Of a DNA stretch of 64,000 nucleotides, positions 56,169 to 64,000 are shown one piece after another. This DNA is from Pannonibacter phragmitetus_B. Its GTDB lineage: Bacteria; Pseudomonadota; Alphaproteobacteria; Rhizobiales; Stappiaceae. The position numbers were made by a program, and so were the translations under genes. The stretch lies in the NCBI RefSeq assembly GCF_050510895.1, contig NZ_JBNINT010000001.1, positions 1,426,001 to 1,490,000 on the forward strand. Reading direction: 5' to 3'. Position 1 is the stretch's first letter. Each line of letters opens with the position of its first letter. The notes beneath the pieces are model-generated. The model did no database searches and had not been told where the DNA came from. It saw nothing but the letters and a program-made list of their open reading frames with translations.

Positions 56169-57062
56169 TCAGAGTGACTGGAGCAGGCGGGTTGAAATGT
56201 CGATGATATCGCGGGAGACCAGCGAGGCTGGCGTGTGCTTGCGGGTCAGCACGCCGAGCTGCATCGGCGGCGGCAGGTCTGGCACGCTGACTTCATGCAA
56301 GTCCTGTCCCCAGAAGGCATGATCAAGAATGCGCAAGGGGCAGAAGGCAATCAGGTCCGTCGACCTGTTCAGGGCGGCGAGAAGGAAGGGAGAGCGGCAC
56401 AGGGTTGGTGGATGGGCAAGGGTGATGTCCTTTGCCGCCAGCCAGTCCAGAGCCGCCCGGTCGGCACTGCCGGGTGCCGGATTGAGCAGCCAGCGTTCCT
56501 TTGCGAGTTCCTCCCAGGACACCTGCCGCCCTGCAAACCGGGCAGAGCCGGTGACGGGCGCTATCTGAACCTCGGCAAAGGAATAGAAGGCAAGATCCGC
56601 AGGCAGGGCACTTGGTACTGCAATGCCGAGCGCCAGATCCAGCTGCCCGTCCTGCAGCCGGGGCACGATGTTGCCTAACGTACCGGACTCCACCTCCAGC
56701 TGGCCCTCCGGGTGGCGGCGCTGAAACTCATGCAGAATGTTGCCGAGCTTCGTCGTCGCCACGACAGGTGTTACCGCGATACGGGCAGTGGCAACCGTCT
56801 GCCCGGAGATGCGCCGAACTTCCTCTTCCGCACGGCGCATGGTCGCCACGATCAGCCGTGCGTGGGTCATCAGCGCCTTGCCGGCAGGAGTGAATTGCGT
56901 GCCGTGAGAGGCGCGCAGCAGCAGTGCCGCTCCGGTCTGCGCTTCCAGTTCACGCAGCATCTTGGTCAGCGCACTTTGCGACAGCCCCATCTCCCGGGCA
57001 GCTCCGCGGATGGAGCCTTTGTCGGCAAGGGCGACAAGCGCCTTGAGCTGCTGTGTCTTCAC
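56169..57062 (-). CDS. LysR family transcriptional regulator
   Basis: This 297-residue regulator has a standard N-terminal helix-turn-helix (KGSIRGAAREMGLSQSALTKMLRELEAQTGAALLLR) followed by a periplasmic-binding-protein-like effector domain. Its gene is divergent from the serine hydrolase gene at 57221 and 206 bases upstream of the DMT exporter gene on the same strand. Regulation of either is plausible. No distinct T-N11-A dyad was found in the 57063-57220 region. Confidence 0.9.
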   Translation of the reverse strand: MKTQQLKALVALADKGSIRGAAREMGLSQSALTKMLRELEAQTGAALLLRASHGTQFTPAGKALMTHARLIVATMRRAEEEVRRISGQTVATARIAVTPVVATTKLGNILHEFQRRHPEGQLEVESGTLGNIVPRLQDGQLDLALGIAVPSALPADLAFYSFAEVQIAPVTGSARFAGRQVSWEELAKERWLLNPAPGSADRAALDWLAAKDITLAHPPTLCRSPFLLAALNRSTDLIAFCPLRILDHAFWGQDLHEVSVPDLPPPMQLGVLTRKHTPASLVSRDIIDISTRLLQSL

Positions 57063-57220
57063 GGGTGGGGTGAACTCTCTTGGTTGTCAGGTGGCAACAT
57101 TATGTGTCTGTTTTGATTTTTGCCAATATGCCTGAATGAAAAAACGAACACCGCAGGCGCAAAGACGCGCGGGTTCGGGCCGTTTCTGCTCTGGAGGCGG
57201 CAGATTAGGGGAGGAAGCTT

Positions 57221-58452
57221 GTGTCGCGAACTGAATTCAAAAAATACCGGCAATATTGGCCATGGCCTTGATGAGCCTTCCGGCGGCTGCATCGGCCAGT
57301 GACCAGAATGATGCGAAATGGTTGTCACCGACCATGGTCAATGCCCGCGCCAACATGCTGAACCCGGCGCTGAACTACCTGACGTTCCAGCATATGGATC
57401 AGATGTTTGCGACCCGGACCGTTGCCGCAGGCCCGCAAGTGCAGCCGCTGCCGTCCAAACCCATGTCGCTGGAGGGAGAGTACACGATTGGCGGCACCAC
57501 GCTGGATCTGGAAGGCGCGCTTGAGGCAACTCACACCAATGCCCTCGTCGTGCTGAAGGATGGCAACCTCGTTTACGAGACCTACCGGAATGGCAGCGAC
57601 GAGAACACCCGCTTTCTGACCTTCTCGGTTGCCAAGTCCTATGTCTCGACTCTGATCGGCCTGGCGCTGGCGGATGGCCATATCAAGAGCCTCGACGACA
57701 AGGTGACAGACTATCTGCCGGAGATGAAGGGCAGCGGCTATGACGGGCCAACCATCCGCGACCTGCTGCAGATGCGCTCCGGTGTGGACTGGCTGGAGGT
57801 CTATGAATTCGGCAGCGACACTCAGCTGACCACCGTCCATGACAATTCTCTCGTTGGCTACAAGTACCGCTGGTGCGACTATGCCGCCAAGGAATCCAAG
57901 CCGGGCGCCAATGCGGCGGACAGGCCCTTCAACTACGCCACGCTCGACACCAGCGTGCTCGGCTGCATTCTCGAAAAGGCTGTCGGCAAGACCGGTGCGG
58001 AATACATGTCCGAAAAGCTCTGGCAGCCGGCTGGCATGGCGAATGATGCCTACTGGATCATGGACGGCCCGCCCTCCGTTGGCCGCGAGTTCTTCGGTGC
58101 AGGCCTTGCTGCCACCGCCCGCGATCATGCCCGCTTTGGCCTGATGTTCCTCAATCAGGGCAAGTCCAACGGCAAGCAGGTTGTTTCGGCAGACTGGGTG
58201 AAGGAAGCCACCGTGCCGTCCGAGGGCAACGAACCCGCCGGGCCGGAAGAAAAGCTTGGCTATCAGTACCAGTGGTGGACCTTCCCGGAGAGCGACGCCT
58301 ATTCGGCATTGGGCCTGTTCCACCAGTATATCTACGTCGATCCCACCAACAATCTCGTCATCATGAAGGCGACGGCTTCGCCCGATCCAGTGGGTCATGA
58401 TGAGCCCAATCTGGCTCTGTTCAAGCAGATCACCGACAAGTTGACGAAGTAA
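57221..58452 (+). CDS. Exported serine hydrolase (beta-lactamase/esterase family), start rebuilt
   Basis: This about 410-residue protein is of the serine beta-lactamase/transpeptidase-fold family. The catalytic SxxK is in FLTFSVAKSYVSTLIG. The Tyr region is in DRPFNYATLD, and a partner loop in GLFHQYIYVDP replaces the third motif. A missing A in the A6 run at 57240-57245 explains the odd start. With it restored, GTG 57221 (AGGGGAGG site upstream) begins MSRTEFKKIPAILAMALM, a good signal peptide cleaved before SDQNDAKW. Members of this fold can be esterases, D-aminopeptidases or inactive relatives. The substrate is unknown. Confidence 0.8.
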
Positions 58453-58501
58453 CCCGCAGCAAAGGGAAACGCAATTTCGCAGCGTGTCCCGCAAACTGGA
58501 G

Positions 58502-58532
58502 AACCGCATCGCCCCCTGCGATGCGGTTTTTT
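58502..58532 (+). terminator. Intrinsic terminator after the serine hydrolase gene
   Basis: The repeat AACCGCATCGC / GCGATGCGGTT is followed by a run of T. Confidence 0.88.
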
Positions 58533-58671
58533 CATGAGGTTCAAGCATAAGGCCTGAAGGCCAGTTGAAAGGCAGGGGGCAGATGCATACGGTGGAATTG
58601 CCCAATCCGCAGTAGGATCGCACAGGCACAGGGAGTATCATGCCATACTCCTCTCCTCGCAGGGCCATGCC

Positions 58672-59598
58672 GTGATTGATCTGCGCAACATTGAAACCTT
58701 CTTCTGGGCTGCGGCTCTTGGCAGCCTGCGGGCCGCGTCAGAGAAGCTGGGCACCACGCAGCCAGCCGTCTCCCAGCGCATTGCTTCGCTCGAGGGCGCG
58801 CTGGGTGTGCGGTTGTTCGAGCGCGCGGCGCGCGGTGTGCGCCTCACTGCCAAGGGGCATGAGCTGCTCGCCCATGCCGAGCGGATGATGCAGGCACGCA
58901 ATGACATCATCCAGGCTGCCCGCGACCAGACCACCATGAGCGGCAGCTTTCATATCGGCGTGGCGGAGACCATCGTGCAGACCTGGCTGCCGCGCCTCAT
59001 TGCCGAGGTCCACAGCGCCTATCCGGCACTTACGCTGGAAATCGAGGTGGATAGCAGCGAGATGCTGAAGGCGCATCTGATGAGCCGGCGGCTCAACCTC
59101 GCCTTCATGATGGGCCCTGTGCTGGAAGCGCGGATGGAAAACCGGCCGCTCTGCACCTATCCCTTGTCCTGGGTTGCCAAGGCCGGGCTCGATCTCGGAG
59201 CGCGGCCTTTGACGCTTGAGCAGATCACCCGGCTGCCAGTCATCACCTACGCTTCCAACAGCGCACCCTACCGGCAGGTGCGGGACATGCTGCGGCGGGA
59301 AGGGGTGCCGTCTCCGCGCATGTATGGCTGTGCTTCCCTGTCGATGATCGTGCGCATGGTGCAGGACGGCATCGGCACGGCGGTGATTACACCCATCTTC
59401 CTGGGGGCAGAGCTTGAGCGGGGAGAACTTGAGATTCTCGACGTGATCGCGGACCCGCTGCAAGACCTGAATTTTACAGCAACGTGGATCGATGGACCTG
59501 ACAGCTATGCGGCGCGGGTGATCGCGCGCATGGCGCAACAGGTGGCTGGCGGCGAGCCATGCCTTGAAACTGTGCAAGTGCCCGGAATTGAGGCTTAG
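58672..59598 (+). CDS. LysR family transcriptional regulator
   Basis: This 308-residue regulator starts at GTG 58672 (MIDLRNIETFFWAAALGSLRAASEKLGTTQPAVSQRIASLEG), with the helix-turn-helix at residues 15-40, and has a normal effector domain. It precedes the second TRAP operon by 233 bases in the same direction. A perfect T-N11-A LysR box overlaps its stop codon, so it is the likely activator or repressor of that operon. Confidence 0.92.
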   Translation: MIDLRNIETFFWAAALGSLRAASEKLGTTQPAVSQRIASLEGALGVRLFERAARGVRLTAKGHELLAHAERMMQARNDIIQAARDQTTMSGSFHIGVAETIVQTWLPRLIAEVHSAYPALTLEIEVDSSEMLKAHLMSRRLNLAFMMGPVLEARMENRPLCTYPLSWVAKAGLDLGARPLTLEQITRLPVITYASNSAPYRQVRDMLRREGVPSPRMYGCASLSMIVRMVQDGIGTAVITPIFLGAELERGELEILDVIADPLQDLNFTATWIDGPDSYAARVIARMAQQVAGGEPCLETVQVPGIEA

Positions 59599-59619
59599 GT
59601 ATAAATTTAATTTATACCT
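59597..59619. promoter_or_regulatory. LysR-type operator (T-N11-A) before the second TRAP operon
   Basis: AGGTATAAATT and AATTTATACCT form a perfect 23-base palindrome around one T, with core GTAT-N11-ATAC. This is the exact LysR-box geometry. The box is very AT-rich compared with its surroundings. It overlaps the lysR stop codon. Confidence 0.75.
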
Positions 59620-59831
59620 GTATTCCAAACATACGATTGGACAGCCGGGTTTCTGTCATTGTTCTATGGTGCTCAAGACAGCGATATAAGCTGCATGCAA
59701 GGGAACAGGCTGAATTTATAAAGCTGCCAGCAGAGCTGAACAGGTGTGCCCTGTTGTTGAATCTTCTGGAAGGCCGGTCTTCCCCTGCATGTGACGCTGT
59801 GACGGAATCCAGCAGCAGAAGGGACCGCAGC

Positions 59832-60878
59832 ATGAAACTTCTCACCCTCACGACCGCAATCCTCGCCGCAACTACCTCACTCTCCGCCCTCGCGCAGGAT
59901 CTGCCGAAGACCGAGCTTAAGGTTGTGGGTGGCCTCAGCAACCTGACGGCTTACCAGCAGTTCGAGCAGCCCTTCTGGGAAAAGACGATCCCGGAGAAGT
60001 CCGGCGGCCAGGTAACGGCCACCATCAAGGGCTTCAACGAAATGGGCGTGAAGGGCCCCGAGTTGATGCGCCTGATGTCTCAGGGAGCCATCGAGTTTGG
60101 CACCGCGACCCTGTCCTACTTTGCCTCTGACAACCCGATCAACGAAGCCATCGACCTGCCGGGTCTGGCTCCGGACGTGCAGACGGCCCGCAAGGTGACC
60201 GCCGCTTTCCAGCCGGTTTACGAAAAGTTCTACGGTGAAGGGTCCCGCGTGAAGCTGCTGGGAATCTCCACCTATCCGGCGCAGGTGCTGTTCTGCAACG
60301 CGGAGATCAACGGCCTCAAGGATCTGGCCGGCAAGAAGGTGCGCACCTCAAGCCGCACGCAGGCCGAGTTCGTGGAAGCCTTTGGTGGTGCCAGCGTGAC
60401 CATGGCCTTCGGCGAAGTGGTTCCCGCCCTGCAGAACAAGGTGGTGGACTGCGCCATCACCGGCTCGCTCTCCGGCTATTCGGCCAAGTGGTATGAAGTC
60501 TCTACCCATCTTCTGGCCCTGCCGATCAACTGGAACCAGCAGATCCATGCCGTCAATCAGGCGGCCTGGGACAAGCTGGACCCGAAGGTGCAGGCCTTCA
60601 TCCAGGAGAACATGGACACCCTGATGGATGACATCTGGGCCGCTGCCGATGAACAGACCCAGCAGGGCTTCGACTGCAACACCGGCGCAGCATCCTGCAC
60701 CCTCGAGGTCAAGGGCAAGATGAAGCTTGTTGTCCCGTCCGATGAGGACAAGGCACTTCTGTCCGAGACGCTGAAGACCAAGATCCTGCCGAAGTGGGCA
60801 GCCCGCTGCTCGGATGATTGCGTTGCTGATTTCAATGCCACCATTGGCAAGGAAATGAATCTGACTGCAGCCAAGTAA
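59832..60878 (+). CDS. dctP: TRAP transporter substrate-binding protein, DctP-type (second system)
   Basis: This 348-residue periplasmic binding protein has the signal peptide MKLLTLTTAILAATTSLSALAQ, and ATG 59832 is chosen on that basis. The family segments QAEFVEAFGGASVTMAFGEVVPALQNKVVDC and KTLRVR-like KKVRTSSRTQAEF are present. It is only distantly similar to the first DctP and has two extra Cys near the C-terminus (DCNTGAASC, and ARCSDDC), which could form disulfides. A stable hairpin separates it from dctQ. Confidence 0.92.
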   Translation: MKLLTLTTAILAATTSLSALAQDLPKTELKVVGGLSNLTAYQQFEQPFWEKTIPEKSGGQVTATIKGFNEMGVKGPELMRLMSQGAIEFGTATLSYFASDNPINEAIDLPGLAPDVQTARKVTAAFQPVYEKFYGEGSRVKLLGISTYPAQVLFCNAEINGLKDLAGKKVRTSSRTQAEFVEAFGGASVTMAFGEVVPALQNKVVDCAITGSLSGYSAKWYEVSTHLLALPINWNQQIHAVNQAAWDKLDPKVQAFIQENMDTLMDDIWAAADEQTQQGFDCNTGAASCTLEVKGKMKLVVPSDEDKALLSETLKTKILPKWAARCSDDCVADFNATIGKEMNLTAAK

Positions 60879-60887
60879 TGGCAGACT

Positions 60888-60929
60888 GACAGGGCGGGGC
60901 CTCACATTTTCCCGAGGCTTCGCCCTGTC
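60888..60929 (+). terminator. Strong hairpin between dctP and dctQ
   Basis: GACAGGGCGGGGCCTC and GAGGCTTCGCCCTGTC pair over 16 bases with two non-Watson-Crick positions around a ten-base loop, and TTTTT follows two bases on. It probably attenuates transcription so that the binding protein is made in excess over the permease. Confidence 0.7.
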
Positions 60930-60953
60930 CCTTTTTGATTGGAGCCGTGAGAC

Positions 60954-61574
60954 ATGGGTATGTCCGGATCTTTCCCCGTCCTTGCGGGTGCCTACCGCTT
61001 TGCCAACACTGCGGCGCGCTATGCCGTTCTGGCAAGTGGAGCGCTGACCATCGCCAGTGTTCTGCTGATCTCCTATGACGTGATCGTCCGCAAGCTGTTC
61101 GGCATCACCATCGGCGGTTCGGACGAACTGTCCAGTTATGCCTTCGCCATCAGCACCTCGTGGTCGCTTGCCTATGGTGTGCTGCAGCGGGCGAATGTAC
61201 GGGTGGACGTGCTCTACCAGTATCTGCCGGTGCGCGTTTCGGCGCTGCTCGACTGGTTGTCACTGGTCTGCATGGGCGTCTTCATCGGGTATCTCACCTT
61301 CTATGCCTATGACGTGGTGGCCCAGTCGTGGATCTACGGTTCGCGCGCCAACACGCCGCTTGGAACGCCTCTGGCTCTGCCGCAGGGGCTGTGGTTTGGC
61401 GGCCTTGTCTTCATGTGCCTCATCCTTGCGCTGATGCTGATCCGCTCCTCCGTCGCACTCGTCACCGGTGACATCGAGACGGTGAAGCTGGTGGCCGGCA
61501 TGCGATCCACCAAGGAGGAGGCCGAGGAAGAAGCCGCCCAGGGCGAACGCCTCATTCAGGGAGAGCGCAAGTGA
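60954..61574 (+). CDS. dctQ: TRAP transporter small membrane subunit, DctQ-type (second system)
   Basis: This 206-residue subunit has four helices and the DctQ motif GGSDELSSYAFAISTSWSLAYGVL. A charged C-terminal tail (KEEAEEEAAQGER) follows. ATG 60954 is preceded by GGAGCCGTGAG. Its stop overlaps the GTG start of dctM by four bases. Confidence 0.92.
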   Translation: MGMSGSFPVLAGAYRFANTAARYAVLASGALTIASVLLISYDVIVRKLFGITIGGSDELSSYAFAISTSWSLAYGVLQRANVRVDVLYQYLPVRVSALLDWLSLVCMGVFIGYLTFYAYDVVAQSWIYGSRANTPLGTPLALPQGLWFGGLVFMCLILALMLIRSSVALVTGDIETVKLVAGMRSTKEEAEEEAAQGERLIQGERK

Positions 61575-62854
61575 TCGCCACAACGCTCATCATTCTTCTG
61601 GTTCTCATCGGCCTGTCCGTTCCCGTCGCTGCGGCGCTGGGCGTGCTGGGGCTCATTCTGGACCCGCTCTATTCCATGCTGCCGCTGACGCGGGCCATGG
61701 GCGAAATGGCCTGGAGCACCAACAACGAGTTTCTGCTCGTCGCCATTCCGCTGTTCATCCTTTTGGGTGAAATCCTGCTGCGCGCCGGTTTTGCCGAGCG
61801 CATGTACAGCGCCATGAGCCTGTGGCTCTCCTGGCTGCCCGGCGGCCTGATGCATGCCAATATCGGCGCTTCGGCGCTGTTCGCGGCGACCTCCGGTTCC
61901 AGCGTTGCCACGGCTGCCACGGTCGGCACCGTCGCCATCCCGCAGATCCGCCGTTATGGCTACAATGAGCCGCTGTTCCTCGGCAGCATTGCCGCTGGTG
62001 GCACGCTGGGCATTCTCATTCCGCCATCGATCAACATGGTGCTCTATGGTGTTTTGACGAACACGTCCGTGCCCAAACTCTATCTGGCGGGCATTCTGCC
62101 TGGCCTCCTTCTCACGGCCTTGTTTATGCTGACGATTATCGTCGGCTGCATTCTGGTCCCGCGCTGGGGCGGGGAGCGGGTGAAGGGCGCCTGGGGCGCT
62201 CGCTTTGCCAGCCTCGTGCATCTGGCGCCGCCGCTGGGCATCTTCGTTCTGGTTGTCGGCTCCATCTATGCCGGCATCGCCACCCCGACGGAAGCTGCCG
62301 CGCTGGGCGTGCTGGGTGCGCTGATCCTTGCCGCCTGCTTCCGGCGCCTGACGCTCTCCATGCTGGCCACCGCAATCGAAGGCACGATGAAGTCCTCGGC
62401 CATGATCCTTCTGATCATCATCGCTTCAGGCTTCCTCAATTTCATCATGTCGGCGGCTGGTATCACCGATGCCATCACCAGCTCGATCAAGGGGCTTGGC
62501 CTGTCGCCGATGCAGATGATTGCGGTCGTCGTGATCTTCTACCTGATCCTCGGCTGCTTCATGGAATCCCTGTCGATCATGATCACCACCATCCCGATCG
62601 TGACGCCGATCCTCTTTGCTCTCGGCTTTGATCCGCTGTGGGTGGGCATCCTGATCATCGTGCTGGTGGAAGCCGCCCTGATCACGCCGCCGGTGGGGCT
62701 CAACCTCTTCGTGGTGCACAGCCTGCGCAAGAGCGGCTCCATGGGCCCGGTGATCATCGGCAGCCTGCCGTTCGTCGTCTCCATGGGTGTGCTGATCGTC
62801 CTGCTCGCACTCTTCCCTGCAATCGCCCTTTACCTGCCGGGGCTGGCTGGCTGA
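61571..62854 (+). CDS. dctM: TRAP transporter large permease subunit, DctM-type (second system)
   Basis: This 427-residue permease begins at GTG 61571 within GTGA, so it is translationally coupled to dctQ. Features are GLSVPVAAALGVLGLILDP, ASALFAATSGSSVATAATVG, GILIPPSINMVLYG and ALITPPVGLNLFVVHSLRKSG. The gene is followed 42 bases later by a DUF2848 gene. Confidence 0.94.
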   Translation: MIATTLIILLVLIGLSVPVAAALGVLGLILDPLYSMLPLTRAMGEMAWSTNNEFLLVAIPLFILLGEILLRAGFAERMYSAMSLWLSWLPGGLMHANIGASALFAATSGSSVATAATVGTVAIPQIRRYGYNEPLFLGSIAAGGTLGILIPPSINMVLYGVLTNTSVPKLYLAGILPGLLLTALFMLTIIVGCILVPRWGGERVKGAWGARFASLVHLAPPLGIFVLVVGSIYAGIATPTEAAALGVLGALILAACFRRLTLSMLATAIEGTMKSSAMILLIIIASGFLNFIMSAAGITDAITSSIKGLGLSPMQMIAVVVIFYLILGCFMESLSIMITTIPIVTPILFALGFDPLWVGILIIVLVEAALITPPVGLNLFVVHSLRKSGSMGPVIIGSLPFVVSMGVLIVLLALFPAIALYLPGLAG

Positions 62855-62896
62855 CGCCCCCCGGTAATGTGAATTTCTCATCCGGATACAAGACAC

Positions 62897-63583
62897 ATGA
62901 AACTGTCCTTCACCGTTGAAACCCTCAAGGCCCCTTCGAGCCTCGAGGTGAGCATTTCTAACCTCATCGTGGCCGGCTGGGCCGGGCGCGACATTCACGC
63001 CATCGAGCATCATATCGAGGAACTGGCCGCCATTGGCGTGCCGCGTCCCAGCACCGTGCCGCTCTATTACCGCTGCTCCGACAATTCGCTGGTGCAGGCG
63101 GACACCATCCAGGTGGTGGGCGAGGAAACTTCGGGCGAAGTGGAAACCTTCGTGTTCCGCGCAGGCGATGAGCTGTTCGTCTCCATCGCTTCGGACCACA
63201 CCGACCGCAAGCTGGAGTCCCACAGCGTTGCGCTTTCCAAGCAGATCTGTGCCAAGCCGGTGGCCGCCCGCGCCTGGCCTTTCGCAGAAGTTGCGCCGCA
63301 TTGGGACCAGCTGATCATCCGGTCCTTCATCGAGGAGAACGGTGCGGAAGTGCTTTATCAGGAAGGCACGCTTGCTTCCTTGCGCAGCCCGCAGGACCTG
63401 ATTGCCGGTTACTCCGGCGGCAATGACATGCTGGAGACAGGCACTGGCATGGTTTGCGGCACGGTTGGCGCCATCGGCGGCATCCGCCCGTCAAAAACCT
63501 TCAGAATGGAGTTGCATGATCCGGTTCTGAACCGGACCATTGCGCATAGCTACTCCATCGAAACCTTGCCGGAAATCGCCTGA
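62897..63583 (+). CDS. DUF2848 family protein
   Basis: This 228-residue protein matches the DUF2848 pattern (WAGRDIHAIEHHIEELAAIGVPRPS). It has no signal peptide or transmembrane helix. The family has no established function; several members sit with amidases and transporters. Its stop overlaps the start of the amidase gene (TGATG), so the two proteins are likely made together. A hydrolase or binding role in the same pathway is an inference from this context. Confidence 0.82.
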   Translation: MKLSFTVETLKAPSSLEVSISNLIVAGWAGRDIHAIEHHIEELAAIGVPRPSTVPLYYRCSDNSLVQADTIQVVGEETSGEVETFVFRAGDELFVSIASDHTDRKLESHSVALSKQICAKPVAARAWPFAEVAPHWDQLIIRSFIEENGAEVLYQEGTLASLRSPQDLIAGYSGGNDMLETGTGMVCGTVGAIGGIRPSKTFRMELHDPVLNRTIAHSYSIETLPEIA

Positions 63584-64000
63584 TGACAAACTCCGAGACC
63601 TCCCGCCTGACCCTTGCCGCCGCAGCTGAGGCTCTGGCGAAGGGAACCGTGACCTCCACCAGCCTGACGGATGCGGCGCTGGCGCGCATCAATGATCCGG
63701 CAGGCGAGGGGGCGCGTGCCTTCGTGCGGCGCAATGATACCCGCGCCCGGAAGCTGGCGGAGGCCTCGGATGCCGTGCGCGCTGCCGGGCATGTGCGCTC
63801 GCCCCTCGAAGGGCTGCCCATTTCGGTGAAGGACCTCTTCGGCGTTGCCGGAGAGGTATCCCTCGCAGGCAGTATCGCGCTCAAAGACGCCGAAGCTGAG
63901 ACTGCAGACTGCCCCGTGGTGGCGCGGCTGGTGGCGGCAGGTGCTGTCATCACTGGCACCACCAACATGAGCGAGTTTGCCTTCTCCGGCCTCGGCATCA
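63583..64000 (+). CDS. Amidase signature family protein, N-terminal part (3' end outside window)
   Basis: The frame from ATG 63583 is open to the window end, giving the first 139 residues. It shows the amidase-signature segment LEGLPISVKDLFGVAGE with the catalytic Lys, and the later LVAAGAVITGTTNMSEFAFSGLG. The Ser-cis-Ser-Lys glycine-rich region, which carries the nucleophilic Ser, lies beyond the window. The overlap with the DUF2848 stop couples the two genes. The expected reaction is hydrolysis of an amide to a carboxylate and ammonia. Confidence 0.88.
   Translation, partial: MTNSETSRLTLAAAAEALAKGTVTSTSLTDAALARINDPAGEGARAFVRRNDTRARKLAEASDAVRAAGHVRSPLEGLPISVKDLFGVAGEVSLAGSIALKDAEAETADCPVVARLVAAGAVITGTTNMSEFAFSGLGI

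Noticed and set aside
1..64000. CRISPR array, insertion sequence, integrase or prophage
   Set aside because: No direct-repeat array with spacers, no transposase or integrase sequence, and no attachment-site duplication next to the tRNA genes was found.

Overview
The window is a high-GC chromosomal segment from an alphaproteobacterium. The clpP-clpX-lon-hupB block, the alphaproteobacterial nuo operon layout with birA, RNase J, a glyoxalase-fold epimerase and a DUF1467 protein behind it, and a putative sigma54-driven glnB-glnA pair all fit the Hyphomicrobiales (Rhizobiales), perhaps a Stappiaceae-like marine or plant-associated lineage. The family-level guess is an inference. No insertion sequence, prophage or CRISPR array was seen.

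Layout. 1-10.9 kb: the 3' end of mrcA (PBP1A), prfB with a classic programmed +1 frameshift, an M23 peptidase, a ferritin-like DUF455 protein, a Bcp peroxiredoxin, a badly frame-disrupted AsmA-like protein, tyrS and an orphan protein. 10.9-14.8 kb: glnA and glnB behind a near-consensus sigma54 promoter, and bifunctional nnrE/nnrD. 14.9-25.1 kb: tRNA-Leu, tig, clpP, clpX, lon and hupB (protein folding, proteolysis, nucleoid), tRNA-Val, a chemoreceptor, and two identical tRNA-Asp genes. 25.4-41.9 kb: a complete nuoA-N operon for respiratory complex I, interrupted by three accessory genes: an FkbM-type methyltransferase (nuoD/nuoE), a pentapeptide-repeat protein (nuoF/nuoG) and a small membrane protein (nuoH/nuoI). 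41.9-45.2 kb: birA, RNase J, a methylmalonyl-CoA epimerase-like protein and DUF1467. 45.4-54.9 kb: a sugar-acid catabolic island with an IlvD/EDD dehydratase, a DenD-like dehydrogenase, an FAD-linked 2-hydroxyacid dehydrogenase, a GntR regulator, an FAH-family dehydratase and a TRAP transporter (QMP). 55-58.5 kb: a DMT exporter, a LysR regulator and an exported serine hydrolase. 58.7-64 kb: a LysR regulator, a second TRAP transporter (PQM), a DUF2848 protein and an amidase cut by the window end.

How the genes work together. The 45-55 kb island reads as a Weimberg-type route: TRAP uptake of a sugar acid, IlvD/EDD dehydration to a 2-keto-3-deoxy acid, then FAH-family dehydration towards 2-oxoglutarate semialdehyde, under a FadR-type GntR repressor whose candidate operators lie in both control regions. 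The 58.7-64 kb island looks like uptake and hydrolysis of an amide-containing compound, with a perfect T-N11-A LysR box in front of the TRAP genes.

Sequence quality. At least 17 frame breaks occur in ten genes, including lon, nuoG, nuoL and nuoN. Thirteen are clean single-base losses in homopolymer runs, and four are equivalent to +1 or -2. They are best explained by homopolymer errors in the assembly, so the genes are annotated across the breaks. The prfB frameshift is a separate matter and is a real recoding site.
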